A stretch of DNA of 64,000 nt from Aneurinibacillus uraniidurans (GCF_028471905.1 NZ_CP116902.1:2764501-2828500), one strand, 5' to 3'. Numbered from the stretch's first letter, positions 44,726-54,614 are shown. A program made the numbers and translations. The notes: generated by a model not told the origin, from the sequence alone.

Positions 44726-45520
44726 TTATGCCAGAACAGCTCGATCACTTGCGAATTTCTCACCGCGCAAGCGCTGGAATTCTTGAAGCAGTCTCTCAAT
44801 TGTGAGACCCTTCTTCTCCTCAGGTGGCACGTCTAGAATGATCATCCCTTTATCCATCATAATAAGACGATTCCCGAGATCAAGAGCCTGTTGCATATTA
44901 TGGGTAACCATGAGCGTAGTTAGCTGCTGACGACCGACGATTTGCTCCGTAAGTTCCGTAATACGCTGGGCACGTGCCGGGTCAAGCGCTGCTGTATGCT
45001 CATCAAGCAGAAGTACCTTTGGCTTCGTAAATGTCGCCATCAGTAGACTAAGTGCCTGCCGCTCCCCACCAGATAGCATGCCGACTTTGGCATTGAGCCG
45101 ATTTTCCAGTCCAAGATGAAGTGTCTCCAGATACGTTCGGAATTCATCCCGACGCTTTGCCGTTACCCCACGTCCGAGCGTGCGGCGCTTGTCACGCGCA
45201 TAGGCAAGTGCCAGATTTTCTTCAATCGTCATAGCCGGTGCCGTACCTGCCATCGGGTCCTGGAACACGCGACCGATCATCGGTGCTCGCTTGTACTCTG
45301 GCAAATTATTCACTACCGTACCGTCAATTTCCACGGTACCGTGATCCGGGCGCAATACACCGGAGATAATGTTCATAAGTGTTGATTTCCCGGCACCATT
45401 ACTACCGATAATCGTAACAAAATCTCCCGGCGCCAAATGCAGATTAATATGGTTGAGAGCAACCTTCTCGTCCACAGTTCCTTCATTAAATACAACATAG
45501 ATGTCATTGAGTTTAAGCAT
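44726..45520 (-). CDS. ABC importer ATP-binding protein (TrpZ-like, COG1101)
   Basis: The 264-residue ATPase has Walker A GSNGAGKST (about 38-46), signature LSGGERQALSLLMA, Walker B VLLLDEHTAALDP with the unusual His after the Glu typical of this subgroup, and the switch His in VTHNMQQ. It forms the third component of a TrpXYZ-type importer. Its start overlaps the permease stop by eight bases. Confidence 0.92.
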   Translation of the reverse strand: MLKLNDIYVVFNEGTVDEKVALNHINLHLAPGDFVTIIGSNGAGKSTLMNIISGVLRPDHGTVEIDGTVVNNLPEYKRAPMIGRVFQDPMAGTAPAMTIEENLALAYARDKRRTLGRGVTAKRRDEFRTYLETLHLGLENRLNAKVGMLSGGERQALSLLMATFTKPKVLLLDEHTAALDPARAQRITELTEQIVGRQQLTTLMVTHNMQQALDLGNRLIMMDKGMIILDVPPEEKKGLTIERLLQEFQRLRGEKFASDRAVLA

Positions 45521-46451
45521 GCTTCTTCACCTCGCTACGCTCCCGTACACTCGGACTTCCATCGGCACGCATTTTTGCGTGCGCCGCCCGACGTTTGCGC
45601 TCCTTGAAGCCTGCTGAAATACGCGGCATTACAAGCGCGACAATAACAATTAATGCGGTCATCAGTTTCATATCAGACGGATCAAGACCGACCTGCATCG
45701 CTAATGCAACCACAAGGCGGTAAATGATCGCTCCGCCAACAACCGCAAAGGTAGCACGAAAAATTGTTTTGTTTCCAAAAATCGCTTCCCCGATAATAAC
45801 GGAAGCAAGACCAATTACGATCATCCCAATCCCCATCGATACATCAGCAAATCCTTGATACTGTGCATATAATGCACCTGACAATGCCACAAGACCATTG
45901 GAGATACTTAAACCGAGAATAATCGTCGTATCTGTATTCGTAGAGAAACTGCGAATCATGCGTTGGTTATTTCCTGTCGCACGAATCGCCAGTCCGATCT
46001 CCGTATGCAAGAATCGGTCGTTTAAAAATTTAATTACGAGTGCAATCACAGCAACGGCTGCAAGTACGCCGTAATCTCCCCACTGCTCAAACTGCGTAAA
46101 CAGGGTATCATCCCCAAGCAACGGTACGTTCGCCTTTCCCATAATACGCAGGTTGATCGAATATAACGCAATCATAGAGAGAATACCGGAAAGAAGTGGA
46201 TTAATCTTCCCTTTCGTATGCAAGATCCCGGTCATAGCCCCAACCACAATGCCTGCTCCTATGCTTGCAATCGTCGATAGAAACGGTGCCGTTCCGGCTG
46301 TAATCAGCGTAGCCGCTACGGCTCCACCTGTTGCAAAACTTCCATCAACTGTTAAATCCGGAAAATCAAGAATCCGGAACGTTAAATATACGCCAAGTGC
46401 CATAATGGCAAAAATACATCCAGACTCCAACGAGCCCATTAATGCTTCCAT
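45513..46451 (-). CDS. ABC importer permease (TrpY-like, COG4120)
   Basis: The 312-residue protein has eight to nine membrane segments of the branched-chain-amino-acid-type permease fold, with the FPDLTVDGSFATGGA and IGLAIRATGNN blocks that mark this family. The C terminus is basic (KERKRRAAH). It lies 17 bases after the binding-protein gene and overlaps the ATPase gene. Confidence 0.92.
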   Translation of the reverse strand: MEALMGSLESGCIFAIMALGVYLTFRILDFPDLTVDGSFATGGAVAATLITAGTAPFLSTIASIGAGIVVGAMTGILHTKGKINPLLSGILSMIALYSINLRIMGKANVPLLGDDTLFTQFEQWGDYGVLAAVAVIALVIKFLNDRFLHTEIGLAIRATGNNQRMIRSFSTNTDTTIILGLSISNGLVALSGALYAQYQGFADVSMGIGMIVIGLASVIIGEAIFGNKTIFRATFAVVGGAIIYRLVVALAMQVGLDPSDMKLMTALIVIVALVMPRISAGFKERKRRAAHAKMRADGSPSVRERSEVKKHA

Positions 46452-46468
46452 AAGAACCTCCTGTGCCT

Positions 46469-47524
46469 TTACTTCGCTGCTTTACCATCAATCATTTCAG
46501 GCTTCCATTTATCCAGCGCTTCTTTTGGTAATTTAGTAATATCAATGCCCTGTGCTTTCGCCGCTTCCTTATTAATCGTCAGCGTCAGCTTAGGCGGATA
46601 GCCAACTGCGATCTCACCAGGCTTCGCACCTTCTTTTAAGATTTTAACCGCCATTTTTCCTGTTTCATAACCGATATCAGAATATTCAAAACCAACACCC
46701 GCGAAACCACCACTGCGCACCGACTCAAGTTCTCCTACAAATAACGGAATTTTATTTTTGTTTGCTGTGCCGATAATCGTTTTGAGCGCAGTTACAGCTG
46801 TATTATCCTGCGGTACATAAATCGCATCGACTTTTCCAACAAGCGATTCTACCGCTGGCTTGATTTCATTTGTATTCGTCGCCGTTGCCTCTACAGGCGT
46901 AAGTTGCAGTTTTCCTAACGCATCTTTTGCTACTTTCACGTTTGCAACCGAATTTGCTTCCCCGCTGTTATAGATAATACCGACTTTTTTAGCATTTGGG
47001 AACAGATCTTTAATCGCCTTCATCGTATTTGGAATCGCATCCGGTGGTGTATCAGACACACCTGTAATGTTGCCGCCTGGCTTTTGCAAGTCTTTCACCA
47101 ACTTTGCACTTACCGGGTCTGAGACAGCTGTAAACAGTACAGGCGTATTTTTTACGTTCTGAGCAACCGCCTGCGCGTTCGGTGTCGCAATCGCGAGAAT
47201 CAGATCTTTCTTATCGGATGCGAATTTCTGGGCAATCGTATTTACATTCGTCTGATCTGCCTGTGAATTCTGATAATCAATTTCTACATTCTTTTTGTCT
47301 TCGAGTCCGTTCTCTTTGAGTGCTCGTAAGAAGCCTTCCCGAGCGGCGTCAAGCGCTGGATGTTCCACGAACTGTGTGATGCCGATTTTATATGTTTTTG
47401 TTTCTGCACCACCTGCACTGCCAGACGACTTCGAAGTCTCGGTACTGCCCCCTCCACATGCGCTTAAAAATGTAAGCATTCCGGCTGCCGCCAACGGAAG
47501 CCAACGTTTTCCTTTCATCAACAT
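46469..47524 (-). CDS. ABC importer substrate-binding lipoprotein (TrpX-like, COG2984)
   Basis: The 351-residue protein has a lipoprotein signal (TFLSACGGG, Cys at about 23) and the two-lobe binding fold with YKIGITQFVEHPALDAAREGF and the ..VGIIYNSGEANS.. blocks. The family binds tryptophan and tyrosine in streptococci (TrpX) and other small ligands elsewhere; the ligand here is not certain. It heads the three-gene importer operon, behind a promoter with a palindromic operator at 47582-47614. Confidence 0.92.
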   Translation of the reverse strand: MLMKGKRWLPLAAAGMLTFLSACGGGSTETSKSSGSAGGAETKTYKIGITQFVEHPALDAAREGFLRALKENGLEDKKNVEIDYQNSQADQTNVNTIAQKFASDKKDLILAIATPNAQAVAQNVKNTPVLFTAVSDPVSAKLVKDLQKPGGNITGVSDTPPDAIPNTMKAIKDLFPNAKKVGIIYNSGEANSVANVKVAKDALGKLQLTPVEATATNTNEIKPAVESLVGKVDAIYVPQDNTAVTALKTIIGTANKNKIPLFVGELESVRSGGFAGVGFEYSDIGYETGKMAVKILKEGAKPGEIAVGYPPKLTLTINKEAAKAQGIDITKLPKEALDKWKPEMIDGKAAK

Positions 47525-47581
47525 GAAACACTCCCCTCTATTTTATCATTCCTTTGATAAAGTTCTTTGTTGAGTAGATTT

Positions 47582-47614
47582 ATTATAGCATGTTCTACTT
47601 TGCTTTAAAGCAAA
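47582..47614 (-). promoter_or_regulatory. Promoter with palindromic operator for the TrpXYZ-like operon
   Basis: On the minus strand TTTAAA (47609-47604) and TATAAT (47587-47582) are 16 bases apart, with TG before the -10 (extended). The -35 is the centre of a perfect 16-base palindrome, TTTGCTTTAAAGCAAA (47599-47614), so a dimeric repressor bound there would block the promoter. Confidence 0.6.
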
Positions 47615-47731
47615 AAAATAATAGAATCTTTTAATTTTAACGAAAAAGTATTGCGATTTTATGCGTTAAAGCGGTTATTTGCGAAATTTTTTTTGTGATT
47701 CATAAATAATTTTTTGTTTTTTTTACTTGAT

Positions 47732-48637
47732 CTATCTTTTTATTGCTTCCATATCCGGTGGAAGTGGTGCTTCAAAAGAAAGCCATTCTTTTGTATGAGG
47801 ATGTGGAAATGACAGCCTGCGAGAATGTAACGCCTGCCGCTTAATTTTTTCTTGCGTCCCCCCATACAAATCATCTCCGAGCAGTGGATGTCCGATATGG
47901 CTCATATGCACACGAATTTGATGAGTTCGTCCCGTCTCAAGCACCAGGCGAACATGTGTAAACCCCTGATAACGACCAAGCACCGTATAATTCGTACGCG
48001 CCCACTGCCCATCTGGATGAACCATCCTCTCCATAATCGAACCGTCTCGTCGCTTAATCGGTGCATCAATAACTCCTTCATCTTTGGATATAATGCCATG
48101 GACGAACGCTTCATATTGTCGCTTAATGCCGCCTGCCCGCTGTACATCTGCAAGCTGCTGATGTGCATACTGGCTGCGGGCAATAATAAGCAGACCCGAC
48201 GTATCTTTATCAAGCCGATTAACCGGACGGAACTTACGTGAGACTCCCTGCGCAAGCCAGTGATGTACAACCGCATTACCGAGCGTTCCATCTGGATGCA
48301 GCATAGTGGGATGAACGCACATGCCCGCTTCCTTATTCACAACGAGCACATCTTCGTCTTCATATAATGAAATAAATGGAATGGACTGCGGTACGATATT
48401 CTCTGACTCCTCTTCTGGAAGACACAGCTCTATCACATCCCCTTCTGTCAGTGGATGATCCAGATATGTCGATACTCCGTTCAACAAAATGCCTTTCGTC
48501 TGCTTTAACTCAACAAGCAAGCTGCGTGACAATCCATGATGTCCACGCAAAAATGAACGAACATTCTCTGCATGCTCGTCTCCTTCTTTGACAATAAAAG
48601 TTAACACTCTTGCTATTTTATTCTCCTGATTCATCAT
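47732..48637 (-). CDS. RluA-family RNA pseudouridine synthase
   Basis: The 301-residue enzyme has an N-terminal S4-like RNA-binding region (about 30-70) and the RluA catalytic core with the essential Asp in VNRLDKDTSGLL, the RTHQIRVHM block and GHPLLGDDLYGG. It isomerises specific uridines in ribosomal or transfer RNA; the target site cannot be told by eye. The closest B. subtilis relatives are YjbO/YlyB. ATG 48637 follows AAGGGGC. Confidence 0.92.
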   Translation of the reverse strand: MMNQENKIARVLTFIVKEGDEHAENVRSFLRGHHGLSRSLLVELKQTKGILLNGVSTYLDHPLTEGDVIELCLPEEESENIVPQSIPFISLYEDEDVLVVNKEAGMCVHPTMLHPDGTLGNAVVHHWLAQGVSRKFRPVNRLDKDTSGLLIIARSQYAHQQLADVQRAGGIKRQYEAFVHGIISKDEGVIDAPIKRRDGSIMERMVHPDGQWARTNYTVLGRYQGFTHVRLVLETGRTHQIRVHMSHIGHPLLGDDLYGGTQEKIKRQALHSRRLSFPHPHTKEWLSFEAPLPPDMEAIKR

Positions 48638-48714
48638 AAAACGCCCCTTTTTGCCATACTATTTACTTCATTGTTCATCATAATAAACATAAAAAAATCA
48701 GATTAATGCGAGTT

Positions 48715-48784
48715 ATCACTTTTTATCCTGAAATATTGTGTTATGATAAAGAAGTGATCAGATGAATTTAACATTTAGTCTGAT
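48715..48784 (+). repeat. Two nested inverted repeats in the leader of pycA
   Basis: ATCACTTTTTATC (48715-48727) pairs with GATAAAGAAGTGAT (48745-48758, one extra base), and ATCAGA (48757-48762) pairs with TCTGAT (48779-48784). The two stems share bases 48757-48758, so they compete. No T run follows either stem. The stretch 48638-48714 shows no gene. Confidence 0.45.
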
Positions 48785-48817
48785 ACGCTAACATTATCGT
48801 AGGAGAGGGAGAGAATA

Positions 48818-51800
48818 ATGGCCGAGATGAAAAAGTTCACTAAAGTTCTGGTGGCAAACCGTGGAGAGATTGCCATCCGTATTTTCCGCGCCTGCACAGA
48901 GCTTGGCATTCGCACCGTCGCAATTTATTCCGAGCAGGACAACGTAGCCCTACATCGATTTAAAGCGGATGAAGCGTATTTAATCGGAGAAGGCAAAGGC
49001 CCGATCGAAGCGTACCTCGATATTGAAAACATTATTGAAGTCGCCAAACGTCATGATGTGGACGCCATTCATCCCGGCTATGGCTTTCTAGCCGAGAACG
49101 AGCAGTTCGCAGCCCGTTGTGAAGAAGAAGGCATCGTTTTTATCGGTCCAAAATCCGAGCATATCCGCATGTTTGGCGATAAAGTCATCGCTCGTAAGAT
49201 GGCCATTGAAGCTGGCATCCCGGTTATTCCAGGAACACCTGAACCGATCAGCACATTGGAAGAAGCTCTGCGCTTCGTAAAAGAAAACGGTTACCCAATC
49301 ATCATTAAGGCAGCATCCGGTGGCGGTGGCCGCGGCATGCGCATCGTGCGCAAGCAGTCCGAGCTACAGGACTCCCTTGATCGCGCTCGTTCCGAAGCAA
49401 AGTCTGCATTCGGCAACGCGGCTGTCTATCTCGAAAAATATTTAGAGAATCCAAAACACATTGAAGTGCAGATTCTCGCTGATCGCCATGGACATGCTAT
49501 TCATTTATTTGAGCGTGACTGTTCCATTCAGCGCCGTCATCAGAAAGTTGTCGAGGTAGCACCAAGCTTAGCCCTCACTGACCAGCAGCGTGAAGAGATC
49601 TGCCAGGCAGCCTTACGTCTCGCTAAGTCATGCAACTACCTGAACGCTGGAACCGTCGAGTTCCTCGTAGCGCCAGATGGCACGTTTTACTTCATCGAAG
49701 TAAACCCGCGTATTCAGGTTGAGCATACGATTACCGAGATGGTAACGGGCATTGATATTGTACAGTCCCAGATTCGCATCGCAGAAGGCTATGCCCTCGA
49801 AGATGATGAGATCGGGATTCCATCACAAGCAAGTATTCAAACGCGCGGTTTTGCGATTCAATCCCGTGTGACAACCGAAGACCCGGAGAAAAATTTCCTG
49901 CCAGATACCGGACGCCTGCTCGCTTATCGTTCTGCAAGTGGCTTTGGCGTACGCTTAGATGCTGGCATCGGAGCACCTGGCGCGGTCATCACACCGCACT
50001 ATGATTCCCTGCTTGTGAAAGTATCAACCCAGTCCCTTACCTTTGAGCGGGCGGCCAGCAAAATGCTGCGTACCCTCAAAGAATTCCGGATTCGCGGCGT
50101 GAAAACGAACATTCCGTTTCTTGAAAACGTCATGCAGCATCCAGACTTCTTAAGCGGCAACTACGACACATCCTTTATTGATACAAAACCGGAGCTATTC
50201 AAGTTCCCGCAGAAAAAAGACCGGGGCACGAAGCTTCTTACTTATATTGGCCAAACGATTGTCAACGGACATCCAGGTCTGGTGAAAGCCGATAAAAAAC
50301 CGGTGTTCGTCAAACCACGCATCCCGCAAACATCCGTTAAGCAGCCGTATCCGTCCGGCACCAAACAAATTCTTGACGAGCATGGTGCAGACGGCGTTGT
50401 GAAATGGATTCAGCAACAGAAAAAATTGCTCGTAACCGACACAACATTCCGTGATGCGCATCAGTCATTGTTTGCCACTCGTGTTCGCACACATGATCTG
50501 ATCCAAATTGCTGAAGCGACTGGAAAAATCGCCTCCGACTTATTTTCGCTCGAAATGTGGGGCGGCGCAACCTTTGATACGTCGATGCGCTTCCTGAACG
50601 AAGATCCGTGGGACCGCCTGGTGCAGCTGCGTGCTCAAATTCCGAACGTATTGTTCCAGATGTTATTCCGTGGTGCGAATGCGGTCGGTTACACAAACTA
50701 CTCGGATAATGTCGTCAAGAAATTCATTGAGACCTCCGCAACAGCAGGCATTGACGTATTCCGTATTTTCGATAGCTTGAACTGGATTGAAGGCATGCGC
50801 CTTGCCATTGAATCGGTTCGTGAGAATGGAAAAATTGCCGAAGCGGCAATTTGTTATACAGGCGACATTCTCGATCCACAACGCGACAAATATAATTTGA
50901 AATACTATGTAAACCTAGCCAAAGATCTCGAAAAAGCAGGCGCACACATTCTGGCCATCAAGGATATGGCAGGTCTTCTCAAGCCGTATGCAGCATTCGA
51001 ACTTGTCAAAGCACTAAAACAAGAAATTGGCATTCCGATTCACCTGCACACGCACGATACGAGCGGAAATGCAGGGGCGATGCTCCTAAAAGCAGCTGAA
51101 GCAGGTGTTGATATTGTAGACACCGCATTAAGCTCCATGTCCGGCCTGACATCTCAGCCAAGCTTAAATGCACTCGTAACAGGACTTGAACAGCACGAGC
51201 GGGCAACCGGGCTTGATGTGGATGGTTATCAGCAGCTTGCCGATTACTGGGAAGATGTTCGCACGTATTATGCGGGTTTTGAGACGGGCATGAATGCAAG
51301 TAACGCTGAAGTATACAAACATGAAATGCCTGGCGGACAATATACGAATCTCCAGCAGCAGGCGAATGGGGTCGGCCTTGGTGAGCGCTGGGGCGAGATC
51401 AAGGAAATGTATTCGACTGTCAATCACATGTTTGGCGATATCGTGAAGGTAACGCCGTCTTCCAAAGTCGTCGGGGATATGGCACTGTTCATGGTACAGA
51501 ATAACCTGAGCGAGCAGGATGTATACGAACGCGGGGATTCGATTGATTTCCCGGAATCCGTTATTACATTCTTCCAGGGCTATCTCGGCCAGCCGTACGG
51601 CGGATTTCCTGAGAAGCTTCAGCAGACAATTCTCAAAGGACGCGACTATTTTACAAGCCGTCCAGGCGAACTGCTGCCACCGGCGGACTTCGATGAGATA
51701 AAAGCCATGCTCGAGGAAAAACTCGAACGTCCTGTCACCGATTTCGATTTGATGTCGTATGTGATGTATCCAAAAGTGTTCCTCGATATGCAGAAACGCC

Positions 51801-52273
51801 AGCAGGAATTCGGTAACGTATCTGTACTTGATACCCCTACTTTCTTCTACGGCCTTCGTCTCGGAGAAGAAATCGCCGTTACAATTGAACAAGGCAAAAC
51901 CTTGATGGTGAAGCTGTTATCTATCAGCGAGCTCAGTCCTGACGGCATGCGGACGATCTACTATGAACTGAACGGTCAGCCGCGTGAAATTACGCTCCGA
52001 GATGCGGGAGCTAAGGTAACCGTTGCTCACCGTACGAAAGCCGACAGTTCTGATCCAGGTCAAATTGGAGCTTCTATGCCGGGTAAAGTGCTTAAACTGA
52101 TGGTAGAGCCGGGCGACAAAGTGACAAAAGGCGAGCACGTCATCGTGACCGAAGCAATGAAAATGGAGACCACCATGCAGGCTCCATTCTCTGGTGTCGT
52201 CAAAGACATTCTTGTCAAAGCAGGGGATACGATCGAAACAGGCGATCTACTGCTTGTTATTACGCCAAACTAA
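48818..52273 (+). CDS. pycA: Pyruvate carboxylase
   Basis: The 1,151-residue protein is full length. Domains: biotin carboxylase (about 5-460, ATP-grasp loop ASGGGGRGMRIV), carboxyltransferase (about 535-805, with the metal site DTTFRDAHQS and HLHTHDTSGN), a helical PYC linker and the biotin carrier domain with biotinyl Lys1115 in EAMKMET. The single-chain Bacillus form makes oxaloacetate from pyruvate and bicarbonate for anaplerosis and gluconeogenesis and is activated by acetyl-CoA. AGGAGAGGGAG precedes the ATG. Monocistronic, followed by a strong terminator. Confidence 0.97.
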   Translation: MAEMKKFTKVLVANRGEIAIRIFRACTELGIRTVAIYSEQDNVALHRFKADEAYLIGEGKGPIEAYLDIENIIEVAKRHDVDAIHPGYGFLAENEQFAARCEEEGIVFIGPKSEHIRMFGDKVIARKMAIEAGIPVIPGTPEPISTLEEALRFVKENGYPIIIKAASGGGGRGMRIVRKQSELQDSLDRARSEAKSAFGNAAVYLEKYLENPKHIEVQILADRHGHAIHLFERDCSIQRRHQKVVEVAPSLALTDQQREEICQAALRLAKSCNYLNAGTVEFLVAPDGTFYFIEVNPRIQVEHTITEMVTGIDIVQSQIRIAEGYALEDDEIGIPSQASIQTRGFAIQSRVTTEDPEKNFLPDTGRLLAYRSASGFGVRLDAGIGAPGAVITPHYDSLLVKVSTQSLTFERAASKMLRTLKEFRIRGVKTNIPFLENVMQHPDFLSGNYDTSFIDTKPELFKFPQKKDRGTKLLTYIGQTIVNGHPGLVKADKKPVFVKPRIPQTSVKQPYPSGTKQILDEHGADGVVKWIQQQKKLLVTDTTFRDAHQSLFATRVRTHDLIQIAEATGKIASDLFSLEMWGGATFDTSMRFLNEDPWDRLVQLRAQIPNVLFQMLFRGANAVGYTNYSDNVVKKFIETSATAGIDVFRIFDSLNWIEGMRLAIESVRENGKIAEAAICYTGDILDPQRDKYNLKYYVNLAKDLEKAGAHILAIKDMAGLLKPYAAFELVKALKQEIGIPIHLHTHDTSGNAGAMLLKAAEAGVDIVDTALSSMSGLTSQPSLNALVTGLEQHERATGLDVDGYQQLADYWEDVRTYYAGFETGMNASNAEVYKHEMPGGQYTNLQQQANGVGLGERWGEIKEMYSTVNHMFGDIVKVTPSSKVVGDMALFMVQNNLSEQDVYERGDSIDFPESVITFFQGYLGQPYGGFPEKLQQTILKGRDYFTSRPGELLPPADFDEIKAMLEEKLERPVTDFDLMSYVMYPKVFLDMQKRQQEFGNVSVLDTPTFFYGLRLGEEIAVTIEQGKTLMVKLLSISELSPDGMRTIYYELNGQPREITLRDAGAKVTVAHRTKADSSDPGQIGASMPGKVLKLMVEPGDKVTKGEHVIVTEAMKMETTMQAPFSGVVKDILVKAGDTIETGDLLLVITPN

Positions 52274-52278
52274 TTTAA

Positions 52279-52328
52279 ATGCATAACAAAAGAGACGGTG
52301 CTTACAGCCCGTCTCTTTTGTTATGCAT
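52279..52328. terminator. Strong bidirectional terminator after pycA
   Basis: A 20-base perfect stem, ATGCATAACAAAAGAGACGG with its complement, encloses a ten-base loop. It serves pycA and the converging YtfJ gene, whose stop follows at once. Confidence 0.85.
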
Positions 52329-52862
52329 TTATTCCTGAGTCAAGTCGTTAATGACCTGATTGCCTTCCTTATTTTCATGCTTGTGACAAGCGTTCTTTTT
52401 CTCATTTGTGCGACAGTTGCCCATCATAGCTTGCAACTTCTCAAACGCCGCTGGAGCCATATCCAACAAGCGATCATATAGATGAGCCCCTTCCTGCAGC
52501 GACACGGTGCGGATTCCCTCTTTGTTTACGACGAGGAAAGCAACCGGCGTAATCGAAATCCCCCCGCCGCTTCCACCACCAAATGGGAATCCTTTCTCCT
52601 CCCCATCCCCCATTCGCTGTCCTTGCTGTCCACCGCCTAGACTATTCTGTTGGTATGCTCCATTCTGTTGGTATGTTCCATCCTGAGATGATTCAAATTC
52701 CGTTCCACCTGCCGCAAAACCAAATCCCACTTTGGATACCGGCAGAATGACACTGCCATCTGATGTTTCAATCGGGTCCCCGATAATTGTATTGACGTCC
52801 ACCATTGCGCGAATGTTTTCCATCGCGGTCTTCATTAGCCCCTGAATCGGATGTTCTCCCAT
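52329..52862 (-). CDS. ytfJ: GerW/YtfJ-family spore protein
   Basis: The 177-residue protein matches the YtfJ (GerW) family in its N-terminal MENIRAMVDVNTIIGDPIE region, the VSKVGFGFAAGG block and the GGGSGGGISITPVAFLVV block. A Gln/Gly-rich insertion (QNGAYQQN type repeats, about 60-80) and a His/Cys/Lys-rich tail are less usual. GerW is needed for spore germination in some Bacilli. It follows the DUF2953 gene by three bases, as ytfI-ytfJ in B. subtilis. Confidence 0.9.
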   Translation of the reverse strand: MGEHPIQGLMKTAMENIRAMVDVNTIIGDPIETSDGSVILPVSKVGFGFAAGGTEFESSQDGTYQQNGAYQQNSLGGGQQGQRMGDGEEKGFPFGGGSGGGISITPVAFLVVNKEGIRTVSLQEGAHLYDRLLDMAPAAFEKLQAMMGNCRTNEKKNACHKHENKEGNQVINDLTQE

Positions 52863-52865
52863 GTG

Positions 52866-53525
52866 TCAACGCCCTTTCCGAAAATAATGGATTGCCATAC
52901 GAATCGCTGCAGTGATAGCATGTCCGATGCGAAGTCGAAGTATACAACAGAAACGAATCTCAAGCCGTTCCCCAGAAAAGTCCGGGATCACCGCCAGCTC
53001 AGGGTTCGTAGACAACCTCACATATCGTCCCAGTACTGCAAGGACAGCACTTTTAGCAGTCCATACGATACCACTCACTATCCCCGTTGCCGCTGCTTCT
53101 CCTACGCCTATATTCGTCTGCCATTCCAGCTTTTCACTGTGCACGTGTTTGAGTGTAGTACGTACAATTTCGTCCATATTATATACACGCTGCCGCAGAT
53201 CCCTAGCATAACGCTGCACCTCTGCAATCGTATGCGGGGTAATCCATGTCTTCTTTTTCCGCTCCTTCTCCTTCGAAACCGAGTCGGTACCGGCATCCGC
53301 TTCCCCTGCTACTTTTACCCCGGTTCGCAAATTACGAAGCTGAAGCATATTCGCACGAATTCGATAGCGAAGCAGCCTCCGGCATACAGATAACTCAATC
53401 TCCAGATCATCATTTTCCGCCTGCCGCCGGTATATAATCTGGATACGCAGCGATGTAAACCAGATGATGAGCAGTATCACACCGGCAATACCCAGGCCAA
53501 GCAGCCACCCGTTCATGTCCTCCAC
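52866..53525 (-). CDS. ytfI: DUF2953 membrane protein (YtfI-like)
   Basis: The 219-residue protein has an N-terminal membrane segment (about 6-25), an immunoglobulin-like strand-rich region, a charged linker and the C-terminal DUF2953 segment with the NIGVGEAAATG block. It is the usual upstream partner of YtfJ/GerW in spore-formers, which supports a sporulation role although the molecular function is not known. GGAGG precedes the ATG. Confidence 0.88.
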   Translation of the reverse strand: MEDMNGWLLGLGIAGVILLIIWFTSLRIQIIYRRQAENDDLEIELSVCRRLLRYRIRANMLQLRNLRTGVKVAGEADAGTDSVSKEKERKKKTWITPHTIAEVQRYARDLRQRVYNMDEIVRTTLKHVHSEKLEWQTNIGVGEAAATGIVSGIVWTAKSAVLAVLGRYVRLSTNPELAVIPDFSGERLEIRFCCILRLRIGHAITAAIRMAIHYFRKGR

Positions 53526-53657
53526 CTTCCCTAGTTCGTAGTGTGGACGTAATTTCCTGTTTCATGCATCCGGGTGATCAATTTTCCAGATTGAGAAACT
53601 TTCCCCACATGCCTGCGTCAAACCTCATAGTAACTCATCCATAAGGAAGTGAATGGT

Positions 53658-54614
53658 TTGCATCGCATCGTTTTGCGTTCTCTACTTGTCTGTCTCCTTA
53701 CAGTTAGCTTATTTGCCGCGCATGCGCCGCAGTCTGTCTCTGCCGCTGCGACATTTCATGATATTCAGGACCACTGGGCCAAAGGACAAATTCGTGCACT
53801 TGCCGAGCAGGGGATTGTAACGGGCGTAGGTTCAGACACATATGCACCGGATCGCCCACTTACACGCAGTCAGTTCGTCGTTATGCTGGCCCGTGTTTTT
53901 AAAGGCGATTTGAAAACAAAAGGCTCGGCTCGCGAGGTCAAACAATACTACCGGGATGTAGACGCATCCGATTTTTATGCGGATGAACTTGTGCGACTAA
54001 AACGGGCGGGGGTGATTGATGATCACGGTTCTTTCTACGGGGATCGTTACATTACCCGACAAGAGATGGCCCATTATCTAGTGAATGCGTATAACTATTT
54101 ATACGGTCAAAATTTATCTCAGCTCGTCAATCGAAAACAGGTTCCTTTTACGGATGCTCATAAGATCTCTCCTCGTTACCTGGATGATGTGATCATCGCA
54201 AATAAACTCCATCTGATCACCGGGCGGGACGGAGGACAGTTCGCTCCTCATAACACGCTAACACGCGGGGAAGCAGCATCCGTTATTTATCGCTTCGGCC
54301 AATTGATCCCGTATGAAGACAAAAGTGTGCAGTCCGGTGCCAATCTTACAAATGTACAGGATGCTTACTATAAAAATGGCAAGCTCTACATTACCTTTAC
54401 GTATTCGTTAAGCGGCGCGGGATATACGGGACAAATTATCGTCATCACTCGCTCTGGCAAACAGGTCAAAATTGATGTCGAGCCGGTTAAACTTGATAGT
54501 AGTTCTTCAACAAGTCGTTTCAAACAAACCCGTACCATTGCCATTGAAGAGTCTGGCATCCAAACGATTGTCGTTCGCATGAACGGAAAAGAAATCTCCC
54601 GCTTTCCCGTCTAG
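53658..54614 (+). CDS. Secreted protein with three S-layer homology domains
   Basis: A signal peptide (about 1-30) is followed by three SLH domains (about 32-85, 95-150 and 160-215, with FHDIQDHWAKGQI, the TRSQFVVMLARVF and TRGEAASVIYRF-type ends) and a 90-residue C-terminal beta-rich domain. SLH triplets bind pyruvylated secondary cell-wall polymer, so the protein is attached to the wall. TTG at 53658 is preferred (AAGGA eight bases upstream); GTG 53649 is directly against the site. Confidence 0.85.
   Translation: MHRIVLRSLLVCLLTVSLFAAHAPQSVSAAATFHDIQDHWAKGQIRALAEQGIVTGVGSDTYAPDRPLTRSQFVVMLARVFKGDLKTKGSAREVKQYYRDVDASDFYADELVRLKRAGVIDDHGSFYGDRYITRQEMAHYLVNAYNYLYGQNLSQLVNRKQVPFTDAHKISPRYLDDVIIANKLHLITGRDGGQFAPHNTLTRGEAASVIYRFGQLIPYEDKSVQSGANLTNVQDAYYKNGKLYITFTYSLSGAGYTGQIIVITRSGKQVKIDVEPVKLDSSSSTSRFKQTRTIAIEESGIQTIVVRMNGKEISRFPV

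Noticed and set aside
47525-47731. T-box leader for the TrpXYZ-like operon
   Set aside because: No AGGGUGGnACCGCG T-box sequence or terminator is present; the leader is short and holds a plain promoter with a palindrome.
50195-51892. Long reading frames on the minus strand inside pyruvate carboxylase
   Set aside because: They lie wholly within pycA, have no ribosome sites and show no domain content; codon shadow of the real gene.
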